A DNA stretch of 64,000 nt from assembly GCA_963757335.1 (NCBI GenBank), contig CAVWRJ010000024.1, forward strand, positions 186,001 through 250,000. Direction: 5' to 3'. Positions 8,649 to 18,319 of the stretch are shown piece after piece. Below the pieces are notes generated by a model. The model did no database searches. It saw only the letters and a list, made by a program, of their open reading frames with translations, and was not told the DNA's origin. The translations under genes and the position numbers were made by a program. This DNA is from DASQPA01 sp963757335. GTDB lineage: Bacteria; Acidobacteriota; Thermoanaerobaculia; Multivoradales; UBA5704. Every line of letters begins with the position of its first letter. Position 1 is the first letter of the stretch.

Positions 8649-9324
8649 AGAGCCCGACCTGGACGCGGTTCCAGGTGCCGTCGGAGTGGACGTAGGCCTC
8701 GGGGTAGAGGCGCTTCAGGTCGCGGTGCAGGAGGACCGCGTAGTCGGGATCGCTGAAGACTCCGACCTGGACCGTGTAGCGGGTCTCGGGCGGATCGTTC
8801 GCCTCGGCGCCGAGGATGGCGAGCTCGACGTCCGCCGTCCCGGAGATGGCGACCCCGAGCTCGCGGGCCGCCTGGTAGGAGAGGTCGATCACCCGGCCGC
8901 GGGCGAAGGGGCCGCGGTCGTTGATCGTCACCACCACGGAGGCGCCGTTCTCCCGGTTCTTGACCTGCACCCGGGTGCCGAAGGGGAGGCTCCGGTGGGC
9001 GGCGGTGAGGGCGTACCGCTTATAGCGTTCGCCGCTCGCCGTGCGGTGGCCGTCGAACCCCGGTCCGTACCAGGAGGCGATGCCGCGCTCGACCGCTCCC
9101 GAGGTGCGGGAGCCGCTGGGGCGGAGCGTCGGCCGGTTGCCGGTGCAGGCAGTGGAGAGGAGCGGCAGGAGGAGCAGAAGGAGGAGGCAGGGGAGAGAAG
9201 AGACCCGGAAGCGGGAGTCCGGTCGCCCGGGTGGTGAGAGCCGGCGCTGCTGGCCGGCATCCGCTTTGCAAGGTTCTATGGAAGGTACTGGTTGGGGCGA
9301 CTCGGGCAGTGCCGTATGATCCAT
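8563..9324 (-). CDS. rlpA: RlpA-like septal lytic transglycosylase lipoprotein
   Basis: 253 residues. Hydrophobic leader LPCLLLLLLLPLL with lipobox STAC predicts a lipoprotein. A double-psi beta-barrel follows (about 85-165: GIASWYGPGFDGHRTASGE, FGTRVQVKN, INDRGPF with the catalytic-site Asp). A C-terminal SPOR domain (about 180-250: YTVQVGVFSDPDYA, NRVQVGLFTDRENAEDL) binds denuded glycan at the septum. RlpA proteins cleave naked glycan strands during cell separation. ATG 9324 has a perfect AGGAGGAACGACGAGC upstream. It lies 132 bp downstream of purB on the same strand. Confidence 0.93.
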   Translation of the reverse strand: MDHTALPESPQPVPSIEPCKADAGQQRRLSPPGRPDSRFRVSSLPCLLLLLLLPLLSTACTGNRPTLRPSGSRTSGAVERGIASWYGPGFDGHRTASGERYKRYALTAAHRSLPFGTRVQVKNRENGASVVVTINDRGPFARGRVIDLSYQAARELGVAISGTADVELAILGAEANDPPETRYTVQVGVFSDPDYAVLLHRDLKRLYPEAYVHSDGTWNRVQVGLFTDRENAEDLRRELAAMGMSGIVVAAAH

Positions 9325-9456
9325 GCTCGTCGTTCCTCCTCAGGCGAGTTCGTGGGTCCCTGCGGCGCTGGTACTAACTTGCGCTGAAAGCGATAGTAGC
9401 ACACCTCAAATTTTCGCCGGGTTACCGCATCCCGGCATGCCGCGACATCATATTCT

Positions 9457-10914
9457 TCAGACGCGAGGCGCCTCTACGGAAGCGGCTCTGCTTCCCGCTA
9501 GCGCCGGGCTCGCCACCTCTTCGAGAAACTCTTCCACCTGGGCCGACGAACGGCCGGTAAAAACGCGTGGATCGAGCCAGGGCTCGACCTCGCTCCGGGT
9601 CAGCCGGAAGTCGGGATCGGCCACGATGCGGTCGATCAGCCGGTTCTCGCCTCCCTCTTCGATCTCCCCCTGCGCGGTCAGGCTGTAACCGCGGATGCGC
9701 TCGTGGAGCACCTGGCGGTCGCCGCCGCGGAGCGCCGCCTCCATCAGGAGAGTTTCGGTCGCCATGAAGGGGAGCTCCCGGGCCACCCGCGCCGCCACCG
9801 TCGCCTCGCGGACGGTGAGGCCCTGGGCGATATGCGCCGCGAGCCCGACGACCGCATCGGCGGTCAGGAACGAGTCGAAGAGCACGAGGCGCCGGTTGGC
9901 CGAGTCGTCGAGGCTCCGCTCCAGCCACTGGGTGGCGGCGTTCAAGGGGCCGTTCAAGCTGTCGGTGATCAGCCGGCGGGCGAGGCCGCACATCCGCTCG
10001 GCGCGCACGGGGTTGCGCTTGTAGGCCATGGCGGAGGAGCCCACCTGCTCGGCGTCGAAGGGCTCCGCCAGCTCGCCCACCCCCTGGAGGAGCCTTAGAT
10101 CGGTGCCCAGCTTGTGGCAGCTCTCGGCGATCCCGGCGAGCGCCTGGAGCACCTGGCTGTCCTGCTTTCGCGGGTAGGTCTGGCCGGTGACGGGAAAGCT
10201 GGCGGCGAACCCCAGGCGCTCCGCGAAGCGGCGGTCGAGCGCCCGCACCTTCGCCGCGTCGCCCGCGAAGAGGGTGAGGAAGCTCGCCTGGGTCCCCGTC
10301 GTCCCCTTCACCCCCCGGCAGCGCAGGCCGGAGAGCCGGTGCCGCACTTCGTCCAGATCCATCAGGAGGTCCTGGAGCCAGAGGCAGGCGCGTTTGCCCA
10401 CGGTGGTGAGCTGGGCCGGCTGGAAGTGGGTGTAGGCGAGAGTCGGGATGTCCTTGGTGCGGCGGGCGAAGTCGGCGAGCGCCGCGGCGGCGGCGGCGAG
10501 GCGGCCTTCTAAGAGCCGGAGGGCGTCGCGGGTCAAGAGGACGTCGGTGTTGTCGGTCAGGAAGGCGGAGGTCGCCCCGAGGTGGAGGATGCCGCCCGCC
10601 CCCGGCTCGACCGCGTCCGCCTGCTCGGCGAAGTGGCGGAGGTGGGCGACGACGTCGTGCCGGGTCCGCCGTTCGAGCTCGGCCACCCGGTCGAGGTCGA
10701 GGTCGCCGGCCACCTGACGGAGGGCGGCGATCTGGGCGTCGGAGATCGGCAGGCCGAGCTCCTGCTGGCATTCGGCGAGGGTGATCCACAGCTGCCGCCA
10801 CTCCCCGAACCGGTGGCCGGCCGAGAACAGGCGGGCCATCTCGCGGGAGGCGTAGCGTTCGTGGAGGGGGTTCTGGGGCAGCTCGCTGGCGGCGGTCGCG
10901 GGTCGCTCGGGCAT
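9457..10914 (-). CDS. purB: Adenylosuccinate lyase
   Basis: 485 residues; fumarase/aspartase superfamily enzyme acting twice in purine synthesis (SAICAR to AICAR, adenylosuccinate to AMP). The hallmark GSSAMAYKRNP loop carries the flexible catalytic Ser. ATSAFLTDNTD and TLAYTHFQPAQ supply substrate-binding His and Thr residues. Length and motifs fit the eukaryote-like long PurB form, close to human ADSL in motif wording. ATG 10914 is used. The interspersed palindromic copy B lies between it and the divergent arginine deiminase gene. Confidence 0.95.
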   Translation of the reverse strand: MPERPATAASELPQNPLHERYASREMARLFSAGHRFGEWRQLWITLAECQQELGLPISDAQIAALRQVAGDLDLDRVAELERRTRHDVVAHLRHFAEQADAVEPGAGGILHLGATSAFLTDNTDVLLTRDALRLLEGRLAAAAAALADFARRTKDIPTLAYTHFQPAQLTTVGKRACLWLQDLLMDLDEVRHRLSGLRCRGVKGTTGTQASFLTLFAGDAAKVRALDRRFAERLGFAASFPVTGQTYPRKQDSQVLQALAGIAESCHKLGTDLRLLQGVGELAEPFDAEQVGSSAMAYKRNPVRAERMCGLARRLITDSLNGPLNAATQWLERSLDDSANRRLVLFDSFLTADAVVGLAAHIAQGLTVREATVAARVARELPFMATETLLMEAALRGGDRQVLHERIRGYSLTAQGEIEEGGENRLIDRIVADPDFRLTRSEVEPWLDPRVFTGRSSAQVEEFLEEVASPALAGSRAASVEAPRV

Positions 10915-10966
10915 GGCGGGGATGATACAATGCGCCGCCGCGCCGGTCCCGGCGCAGCGCCATCAG

Positions 10967-11071
10967 GTACTGGCCGACGTTTGATCCTGCGGGCGGACTC
11001 CTTTGGGCGGACTCCTTGGAAGACTGGGCGCAGCCAGTCGTCCGTCCTCGGAACCAAACGTCAAGCAGTAC
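10967..11071 (+). repeat. Interspersed palindromic element, copy B
   Basis: Core ATCCTGCGGGCGGACTCCTT with GGGCGCAGCCAGTCG and CGGAACC matches the other copies; an internal GGGCGGACTCCTT is duplicated. Arms GTACTG plus GACGTTTG on the left pair with CAAACGTC plus CAGTAC on the right (11055-11071) around a 3-nt internal loop. It lies in the divergent purB-arcA gap. Confidence 0.65.
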
Positions 11072-11096
11072 GCGCCATCAGCACCCGAAAGAGACC

Positions 11097-12374
11097 ATGC
11101 CCATCCAAGTGGATTCTGAGATCGGACGGCTCCGCCGCGTCCTCGTGCACCGCCCGGGTCTGGAGATCGACCGGATGCCCCCGTCGATGATGGAGCAGCT
11201 CCTCTTCGACGACATTCTCTATGGCGACGAGGCGCGCGAGGAGCACGATCTGTTCTCTCAGGTGCTCCAGCAGGCGGGGGTCGAGGTGCTGGACGGCGAG
11301 ACCCTCTTGGCCGAGGTCCTCCGCGAGGAGGGGCCGCGCAGCCGCCTCCTCGACGAGCTGGCCCGCGACTACGGGGTCGCCCCGGGGCTCGTCTCTCGGC
11401 TGACCGAGCTGCCGGCCGACCGGCTCGCCGCCGCCTTGATCGAGGGGGTGCCGGCGAGCCCCGACGCGATCGAGGCCGGCAAGCGCAAGTTCTTCGATCT
11501 GGCGCCGCTCCCCAACTACTTTTTCCAGCGCGACTCCCAGGTGGTGCTCGGCAACCGCATCGTCTGCCCCTCGATGGCGACCGCGGCGCGCGAGCGCGAG
11601 CCGCTCCTCTCGCGCACCCTCTTCGAGTACCACCCGGCGCTCCAGGGCCATGCCTCCCTGTTCGAGATCGACGTGCCGCCGGAGGGCGGGCCGCAGCACG
11701 ACCCCCACTACCCGTACCCGAGCCTCGAAGGGGGGGACGTCCTCGTCGCCTCGCCGGAGATCATCCTCGTGGGGATGAGCGAACGGACCAACCGGCGGGG
11801 GGTCGAGGTGCTCGCCGAGTACCTGCGCCGGGAGGAGACCCCGTTCCGGCACCTGATCCTGGTCGAGATGCCGGCCAAGCGCTCCTACATGCACTTAGAC
11901 ACCGTCTTCACCTTGATCGACCGCCATACCTGCCTCGCCCACCTGCCGGTCATCGAGCCGGGCGGCGGCGAGGCGGCGCACGTCTACTACGTCGACCTCT
12001 ATGCCCGCGAGCTGACCTTCGCCGTCCGCCCCTCGCTGCTCAAAGCCCTGGCCAGCCTGGGGATGGAGGTGGAGGTCGTGCCCTGCGGCGGTCCCTCCGA
12101 GGCCATCGACCAGCAGCGCGAGCAGTGGACCGACGGCGCCAACGCCTTCGCCGTCGCCCCCGGGGTCATCGTGCTCTACGGCCGCAACAGAAAGACCATC
12201 GAGGAGCTCGGCCGGCGCGGCTTCCGCATCCTCCCCGAGGAGGAGGTGGCCGCCGGCCGCCACGATCTCGTGAACGGCGGCAAGGCGGTCATCACCCTCG
12301 CCGCCAACGAGCTCTCCCGGGCCCGCGGCGGCCCGCGCTGCATGACCATGCCGGTCGAGCGGGACCCGATCTGA
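11097..12374 (+). CDS. arcA: Arginine deiminase
   Basis: 425 residues. Guanidino-modifying enzyme that hydrolyses L-arginine to citrulline and ammonia. ADI motifs visible: SEIGRLRRVLVHRPG at the N-terminus, NYFFQRDSQVVLG, the LEGGDV segment, MHLDTVF with catalytic His, and the C-terminal catalytic Cys in GPRCMTMP. ATG 11097 is chosen because the protein then begins with the family's MPIQVDSEIG; the ribosome site is weak. It sits 65 bp upstream of the carbamoyltransferase gene, so the two form the first two steps of the ADI pathway. No carbamate kinase is seen in the window. Confidence 0.95.
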   Translation: MPIQVDSEIGRLRRVLVHRPGLEIDRMPPSMMEQLLFDDILYGDEAREEHDLFSQVLQQAGVEVLDGETLLAEVLREEGPRSRLLDELARDYGVAPGLVSRLTELPADRLAAALIEGVPASPDAIEAGKRKFFDLAPLPNYFFQRDSQVVLGNRIVCPSMATAAREREPLLSRTLFEYHPALQGHASLFEIDVPPEGGPQHDPHYPYPSLEGGDVLVASPEIILVGMSERTNRRGVEVLAEYLRREETPFRHLILVEMPAKRSYMHLDTVFTLIDRHTCLAHLPVIEPGGGEAAHVYYVDLYARELTFAVRPSLLKALASLGMEVEVVPCGGPSEAIDQQREQWTDGANAFAVAPGVIVLYGRNRKTIEELGRRGFRILPEEEVAAGRHDLVNGGKAVITLAANELSRARGGPRCMTMPVERDPI

Positions 12375-12439
12375 ACCGAACCCACACCATAGAACCAACC
12401 CAAGAGAGGGGCGGGCTTGACGCTCCCCCAGGAGGCTCC

Positions 12440-13381
12440 ATGTCCGCACCGCGCCACCTGATCTCCGTCCACGACCTGACCGCGGCCGAGGTCGCCGGCC
12501 TGTTCCGCCTGGCGGCCGACGTCAAGGCCCATCCCGAGAAGTACCGCACCGCAATGTCCTTCAAGAGCCTCGGCATGATCTTCGAGAAGTCCTCGACCCG
12601 CACCCGGGTGAGCTTCGAGGTCGGCATGGTGCAGATGGGCGGCCACGCGCTCTTCCTCTCCAGCCGCGACATCCAGCTCGGGCGCGGCGAGCCGATCAGC
12701 GACACCGCCCAGGTCCTCTCGCGCTACGTCGACGGCATCATGGCCCGCACCTTCGCCCACCAGACGGTGACCGATCTCGCGAAATACGGCTCGGTGCCGG
12801 TGATCAACGGCCTGACCGACGACCTCCACCCCTGCCAGGCGCTGACCGACTACTTCACCCTGACCGAGATCTTCGGCCACGACCTCCGCGGCCGGAAGAT
12901 CGCCTACATCGGCGACGGCAACAACATGGCCCACTCGCTCCTCTTCGGCGCCGCCAAGGTGGGGATGGACATCGCCGTCGCCTCGCCCTCCGGCTACACC
13001 GTCGATCCCCGCTACACCGACCTCGCCCGCCAGGACGCCGCGACCGCGGGCACCAGGATCGAGCTCACCGAAGACCCCATGGCGGCGGTCGCCGGGGCTT
13101 CCTGCGTCTACACCGACGTCTGGGCCTCGATGGGGCAGGAAGAAGAGCAGGCGAAGCGCGTCCAGGCCTTCCGCGGCTTCACGGTGAGCGCCGCCATGAT
13201 GTCGCAAGCCCGGGAGGACGCGGTCTTCCTCCACTGCCTGCCCGCCCACCGCGGCGAAGAGGTGGCCGCCGAGGTCGCCGACGGCAGGTGGAGCCGGATC
13301 TTCGACGAGGCCGAGAACCGGCTGCACGTGCAGAAGGCGGTGATGCTCTGGTTGATGGCGGGGGTCGAGCTGCCGGGGTAG
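12440..13381 (+). CDS. argF: Ornithine carbamoyltransferase
   Basis: 313 residues. Carbamoyl-phosphate loop SSTRTRVSFEVGM, HPCQALTDYFT, GDGNNMAHSLL, and the ornithine-site Cys in FLHCLPAHRGEEV are all present. Next to arginine deiminase it may run catabolically (citrulline to ornithine plus carbamoyl phosphate), but the sequence alone cannot separate ArgF from ArcB. ATG 12440 is preceded by a strong CAGGAGGCTCC. The gene ends in front of palindromic element C, facing a minus-strand kinase. Confidence 0.95.
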   Translation: MSAPRHLISVHDLTAAEVAGLFRLAADVKAHPEKYRTAMSFKSLGMIFEKSSTRTRVSFEVGMVQMGGHALFLSSRDIQLGRGEPISDTAQVLSRYVDGIMARTFAHQTVTDLAKYGSVPVINGLTDDLHPCQALTDYFTLTEIFGHDLRGRKIAYIGDGNNMAHSLLFGAAKVGMDIAVASPSGYTVDPRYTDLARQDAATAGTRIELTEDPMAAVAGASCVYTDVWASMGQEEEQAKRVQAFRGFTVSAAMMSQAREDAVFLHCLPAHRGEEVAAEVADGRWSRIFDEAENRLHVQKAVMLWLMAGVELPG

Positions 13382-13394
13382 GGCCGGTTCCCCC

Positions 13395-13491
13395 GGTCCG
13401 GCTCCGTTGGTTCCTGCGGGCGGGCTCCTTCGGGCGCTTCGCGCAGCCAGTCGGAGCCAACGGAGCCAACGGAGCCAACGGAGCCCGGACC
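13395..13491 (+). repeat. Interspersed palindromic element, copy C
   Basis: Core TTCCTGCGGGCGGGCTCCTT, CGGGCGCTTCGCGCAGCCAG. Outer arms GGTCCGGCTCCGTTGG (13395-13410) and CCAACGGAGCCCGGACC (13475-13491) pair over 16 bp with one bulge. The right side carries GGAGCCAAC three times in tandem. It lies between convergent genes, where the long hairpin could act as a two-way terminator. Confidence 0.7.
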
Positions 13492-15644
13492 TACCGCTCT
13501 GCCAGCACCTGCCGGATCGTCTCCCGCAGGGCCTGGAGGTTGACCGGCTTCGTCAGGTGCCGGGAGAAGCCCGCCTCGCGGCTCTGCCGGACATCCTCCT
13601 CCATGCCGTAGCCGGAGAGGGCGATCCCGGGGACGCCGTGGCGGCGGACGATCTCCCGCATCAGCTCGTAGCCGTGGCCGTCCGGCAGGCCGAGGTCGGA
13701 GATCACCAGGTCGAGGCTCCCGGCGGCACCCTCCGCGGCGGCGAGCCCCTCCCGGACGCTCCCCGCCACGGTCACCTCGTAGCCGCTCGCCCGGAGCAGC
13801 TCGGCAAAGGCGGCGGCGGTGTCGGCATGGTCCTCGACGAGGAGGACGTGATCGGGCCGTCCCGCTGGCATTGCCCGTTGCGGCTCCGGACGGGCCTGGG
13901 CGACTTTTTCGATACCGGCGCTGTCGGCGATACCGGCACTGCCGGCGACATTGGCGACCTCGGCGACATCGGCGACCTCGGCGAGGGGCAGCTCGAGGGT
14001 GAAGGTGGCCCCCTGGCCGAGACCGGCGCTCGCCGCCTTCAAGGTGCCTCCATGGAGATCGACGATCGCCTTGCTGATGGCGAGCCCGAGCCCCAGGCCG
14101 CCGAACTGGCGGGTGATCTGGCGCGGCCCCTGCTCGAAGCCGTTGAAGATCCGCGGCAGCTCCGCGGGATCGATGCCGATGCCGGTGTCGGAGATCTCGA
14201 TCCGCAGCCGCCGGGGGCCGGTCTCTCCTTCCGGGGCTTCAACCGTGCTCCTCACCCGCACCTCGCCGCCTTCCGGCATGAACTTGACGGCGTTCTTGAA
14301 CAGGTTCCAGAACACCTGGGTGAGCCGCGAGGCGTCGCCCCAGACGTGGTGCGGGGTGGCGGCCAGCTCGCGGAGAATCCGGAGCCGCCCGGCGGCCACC
14401 TCCTCGCCGCAGCAGACGTCGAGCGCGTGCTCCACGACCGCGCAGAGGTCGGTGATCTCGGGCTTGATCTCCAACTTGCCGTGGGTGATCCGGGTGAGGT
14501 CGAGGAGATCGTCGATCAGCCGGGCCTCGAGCTCGACGTTGCGCCGCACGGCGACGAGCTTGGCGCGCACGTCGGCGGGCAGGCGGGCGTCCTCGGTCAG
14601 GTCGGAGACGAAGGCGAGGACCGGCGTCAAGGGGGTGCGGAGCTCGTGTGACAGGGCGGCCAGGAACTGGTCCTTGGCGGCGTTCGCCTGCTGCGCTTCG
14701 CGGTAGAGGCGGACGTTGTCCGCCGCCTCCGCGGCCCGGCGGGCGAGCTCCTCGGCGACCGGCAGATCCTCCTGCCGGTAGCGCCGCCCCGATTCGCAGT
14801 AGAAGAACGCCCACACCCCGAGGGTCCGGCCCTTGGCGATCAGCGGCACGGCGAGGAAGGAGCAGGGCGCGAGCCCGGCCAGGATCCGGGCGTGCTCCGG
14901 GCCGCGGAGCGACGCCTCGTAGATCGGGGGGGAGATCTCCGACGAGAAGATGGGTTTTCCGGTGCGGAGGACCTCCATCACCGGGGTCGTATCGGCGAGC
15001 CGCGGCACGTGGAGCCGGAGGTCCCGGGCGAGCCCCGCCTTCGCCGGATCGGCATGGGCGGTGGCGATCCGTTCGATCCGGCCGTCCCGCGCGTCGGCCA
15101 GGAGGTCGATGACGGAGAGGTCGGCGAAACCGGAGACGGCGAGCTGGGCGGCGTTCTGGAAGGTGGCCGGGAGGTCGTGCGATTCCGCGAGCACCCGCCC
15201 GGCGTCGGCGAGGAGGCGGAGGACCGATTCGATCCTCTTGCGGGGTCCGATGTCGCGGACGATCGCCGAGACGCCGATGCCCTCGCCCTCCGGGTTCCGG
15301 AGGAGCGCCAGGCCGAGCGAGACCTCGATCCGTCGGCCGTCCTTGCGCAGGCGGACGGTCTCGAAGGGCGGCGGGCTTTCGCCGGCGAGGACCCGCTCCA
15401 GAAACTCGGCCGGCTCGTGGAGCAGGTCCAGAGGAGTGAGGAGGCTCACCGGCCGGCCGAGGACCTCGGCCGCGGTGTAGCCGAAGAGCCGCTCGGCGGC
15501 CGGGTTCCAGGTCTCGATCACCCCGGCGGTGTCGATCCCCATCATGGCGTCCGAGGAGCTCTCGACGAGCGCCGCCAAACGAGCGTTGTCGCGCTCGGCG
15601 TTCCGCCGCTCGGCGACGCGGTTCTCGTGCGGTGGGTTTTGCAT
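13491..15644 (-). CDS. Hybrid sensor histidine kinase, PAS-GAF type
   Basis: 717 residues, no membrane segments, so cytoplasmic. Order: short N-terminal helix; PAS (about 25-130: SSSDAMMGIDTAGVIETWNP); GAF (about 150-310); HisKA with His in ALSHELRTPLTP; HATPase with DTGIGIDP and [11 protein letters not shown]; a low-complexity Ala/Val linker (AEVADVAEVANVAGSAGIAD) encoded by 9-bp-like repeats; a receiver (about 592-710) with Asp in LVISDLGLPDGHG and Lys in LTKPV. It likely reads an internal redox or small-molecule signal and phosphorylates its own receiver. It reaches the palindromic element at its 3' end. Confidence 0.92.
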   Translation of the reverse strand: MQNPPHENRVAERRNAERDNARLAALVESSSDAMMGIDTAGVIETWNPAAERLFGYTAAEVLGRPVSLLTPLDLLHEPAEFLERVLAGESPPPFETVRLRKDGRRIEVSLGLALLRNPEGEGIGVSAIVRDIGPRKRIESVLRLLADAGRVLAESHDLPATFQNAAQLAVSGFADLSVIDLLADARDGRIERIATAHADPAKAGLARDLRLHVPRLADTTPVMEVLRTGKPIFSSEISPPIYEASLRGPEHARILAGLAPCSFLAVPLIAKGRTLGVWAFFYCESGRRYRQEDLPVAEELARRAAEAADNVRLYREAQQANAAKDQFLAALSHELRTPLTPVLAFVSDLTEDARLPADVRAKLVAVRRNVELEARLIDDLLDLTRITHGKLEIKPEITDLCAVVEHALDVCCGEEVAAGRLRILRELAATPHHVWGDASRLTQVFWNLFKNAVKFMPEGGEVRVRSTVEAPEGETGPRRLRIEISDTGIGIDPAELPRIFNGFEQGPRQITRQFGGLGLGLAISKAIVDLHGGTLKAASAGLGQGATFTLELPLAEVADVAEVANVAGSAGIADSAGIEKVAQARPEPQRAMPAGRPDHVLLVEDHADTAAAFAELLRASGYEVTVAGSVREGLAAAEGAAGSLDLVISDLGLPDGHGYELMREIVRRHGVPGIALSGYGMEEDVRQSREAGFSRHLTKPVNLQALRETIRQVLAER

Positions 15645-15848
15645 GCAGGCTAGCCCCGGGACCTAGGGGTACGTGCGGCGGACCTGTCCGCGGGGCGGCA
15701 CGAGCATATCCGAGAGTCGGCGATTTGACCCCAACGAAGGGGGACAGTACACTCGAAGAGGGTCACCCGTCGCAGCCTCGTTCCGGACGGAGGGCGCCTT
15801 GCCGCTCCCCGGATCCGCTACCACCGCGTTGGAGCCGAAAGTCAGGCC

Positions 15849-17063
15849 ATGCCAGAAACCACCCCTTTCGCTTCCATCGAAGCGGCGATCGAGCACTTCC
15901 GCCAGGGTCGCTTCGTCATCATCGTCGACGACGAGGACCGGGAGAACGAGGGCGACCTCGCCATCGCCGCCGAGAAGGTCACCCCCCAAGCGATCAACTT
16001 CATGGCCCGCCACGGCCGCGGCCTGATCTGCCTCGCGATGACCGAGGAGCGCTGCGACGACCTCCGGCTGCCGCTGATGGTGGAGGACAACACCTCCCCC
16101 TTCGGCACCGCCTTCACGGTCTCGATCGAGGCCCGCGGCAAGGTGACGACCGGCATCTCGGCCGCCGACCGCGCGGCGACGGTGCTCACCGCCATCGATC
16201 CCGCCACCCGTCCCGAGGACCTGCTCCGCCCCGGCCACATCTTCCCCCTCCGCGCCCGGAAGGGCGGGGTGCTCAAACGCGCCGGCCAGACCGAGGCCTC
16301 GGTCGACCTGGCGACGCTCGCCGGGCTCCTGCCGTCCGGGGTAATCTGCGAGATCATGAACGAGGACGGCACCATGGCGCGGGTCCCCGACCTCACCCTG
16401 GTGGCGGCCGAGCACGGCATCCTGATGATCACGGTCTCCGACCTGATCCGCCACCGCCTGCGCCACGAGACCCTGGTCAAGGAGATCGCCTCCCCGCGCC
16501 TCCCCACCCCCTTCGGCGAGTTCAGAATCCACGCCTACCGCTCGGACGTCACCGGCGACGAGAACGTCGCCCTGGTGATGGGGAAGATCGAGCCCGAGGA
16601 GCCGACCCTCGTCCGGGTTCACAGCCAGTGCCTGACCGGCGACATCTTCGGCTCGGCGCGCTGCGACTGCGGTCCCCAGCTCCACCGGGCCCTGGAGAAG
16701 ATCCAGGAGGAGGGCAAGGGCATCCTCCTCTATCTCCTCCAGGAGGGCCGGGGGATCGGCCTCCTCAACAAGCTCAAGGCGTACGAGCTCCAGGAGCAGG
16801 GGCACGACACCGTCGAGGCCAACGAGAAGCTCGGCTTCCGCCCCGACCAGCGCGACTACGGGGTGGGGGCGCAGATCCTGCGGAATTTAGGCGTGCGGAA
16901 GATGCGCCTGATGACGAACAACCCGAGCAAGTACATCGCCTTGACCGGTTTCGGCCTCGAGATCGTCGAGCGCCTCCCCCTGGAAGTGCCGCCGACCGAC
17001 AGCAGCCGCGACTACCTGCGCACCAAGCGCGACAAGCTGGGGCATCTCCTGAAGCTGGTCTAG
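15849..17063 (+). CDS. ribBA: Bifunctional riboflavin synthesis enzyme RibBA
   Basis: 404 residues. N-terminal half (1-205) is 3,4-dihydroxy-2-butanone-4-phosphate synthase with [20 protein letters not shown] and [11 protein letters not shown]-terminal half is GTP cyclohydrolase II with zinc Cys residues in [15 protein letters not shown] and the [11 protein letters not shown] active-site segment. Together they supply both riboflavin precursors from ribulose 5-phosphate and GTP. I looked for an FMN riboswitch in the 200 bp upstream and did not see its conserved blocks. The glycosyltransferase gene starts 11 bp downstream, so co-transcription is likely. Confidence 0.97.
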   Translation: MPETTPFASIEAAIEHFRQGRFVIIVDDEDRENEGDLAIAAEKVTPQAINFMARHGRGLICLAMTEERCDDLRLPLMVEDNTSPFGTAFTVSIEARGKVTTGISAADRAATVLTAIDPATRPEDLLRPGHIFPLRARKGGVLKRAGQTEASVDLATLAGLLPSGVICEIMNEDGTMARVPDLTLVAAEHGILMITVSDLIRHRLRHETLVKEIASPRLPTPFGEFRIHAYRSDVTGDENVALVMGKIEPEEPTLVRVHSQCLTGDIFGSARCDCGPQLHRALEKIQEEGKGILLYLLQEGRGIGLLNKLKAYELQEQGHDTVEANEKLGFRPDQRDYGVGAQILRNLGVRKMRLMTNNPSKYIALTGFGLEIVERLPLEVPPTDSSRDYLRTKRDKLGHLLKLV

Positions 17064-17073
17064 CCGCCGAGCT

Positions 17074-18319
17074 TTGAAGATCCTCCTCGCCACCTCTCGC
17101 TACCCCTGGCCGCCGCGCCGAGGGGACCAGATGCGGGCGGTGCAGATGCTCGACTACCTGTCGGCCGGGCACGAGGTCACCCTCCTCACCCCCGAGCCGG
17201 GGCCCGGCCAGCCGCCACCGCCCGCGGGCTCCCGCTTTCGGGTCGAGACCTACCGCCTGCATCGGGGGCCGAGCTTCCTCACCGGCTTCGCCCGGGCGCT
17301 CTACAAGAACCTGCCGCTCCAGAGCGGTCTCTTCTACCAGCCCGATCTAGGCCGCCGGCTCCGCGAGCTCGCTCCCGAGGCCGACCTCGGCATCCTCCAA
17401 CTCGTCCGCCTTGCCATCCACCTGGAGGACTTCGGCCGGGTGCCGCTCCTTGTCGACCTGATCGACAGCCTGTCGCTCTCCTTTTCGCTCCGAGCCGACG
17501 TCGACCGGCTCTGGATGCGCCTGCCGCTCCGGCTTGGAAGCCCGCCTCCTCGCCCTCTGGGAGCGGCGCCTCATCGAGCGGGCGGCCCGGGTGGTGGTGG
17601 TCTGCGACCGCGACCGCCAGGCGCTCGAAAACCGCCTGCCGCGGGCGCTCTCCGACAAGGTGGGGGTGGTGCGCCTGGCGATCCGCGAGCGCCGGGTCGA
17701 GCCGCCGGAAGCGGGGGAGGTGGTGCGCGCCCCTGGCACGGCAGGACCGGTCCTCGCCATGACCGGCAACCTCGGCTACTTCGTCAACGTCGACGCCGTC
17801 ACCTGGTGGCTCGCCGAGGTCTGGCCGGTGCTCCAGCGGGTGCGCCCCGGGCTCTCGGTGGTCGTCGTGGGGGACCGGCCGGCGAGGGCGGTGCGCCAGG
17901 CGGTGGCGACCGCCGGGGGGGCGGTGCGGCTCATCGAGTCCCCCCACGACCTGCGCTCGGTCCTGGAGCAGGCGACCCTCGCCCTCGCCCCCATGCGCTG
18001 CGGCGCCGGGGTCCCCATCAAGGTGCTCGAAGCCTGGGCCTGCGGCGTCCCGGTCGTCGCCTCCCCCTGGGCGGTCGCCGGCACCTCCGGCCGCCAGGGC
18101 GAGGACTTCCGGGTCGTCGGCCAGCACCCCATCGAGTGGGTGAGCGCCATCCTGGAGCTCCTCGACGACCCCGCCCAGCGCCAACGCCTGGCCGACAGCG
18201 GCCGCCGCCGGCTCGCCGCCGACTACTCGCGGGAGACCGTCCGCGACCAGCTCCTGGAAGTCGTCGATTTCGCTGCAGCCTGCTCGCTCGCGAGGGATTT
18301 AAATCATGGTGGACGATAA
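17074..18319 (+). CDS. GT4-like glycosyltransferase, frameshifted
   Basis: The first part (17074 to about 17530) encodes KILLATSRYPWPPRRGDQMR and an N-terminal Rossmann domain ending SLSFSLRADVDRLW. The frame then shifts by +1 near 17525-17540 and continues as LEARLLALWERRLIERAARV, through GNLGYFVNVDAV, VVVVGDRPA, APMRCGAGVPIKVLEAWACG (the GT4 donor-site region) and a C-terminal helix. Joined, the protein has about 414 residues, and the parts match sugar transferases of the exopolysaccharide type. Start is TTG 17074. Either one base is wrong in the sequence or the gene is a recent pseudogene. Confidence 0.8.

Noticed and set aside
15650..15848. FMN riboswitch before ribBA
   Set aside because: The conserved blocks around the aptamer core are not visible in the leader.
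17534..18319. Separate short glycosyltransferase starting at TTG 17534
   Set aside because: It lacks the N-terminal Rossmann domain, which is found intact in the neighbouring frame just upstream; a frameshift explains both.
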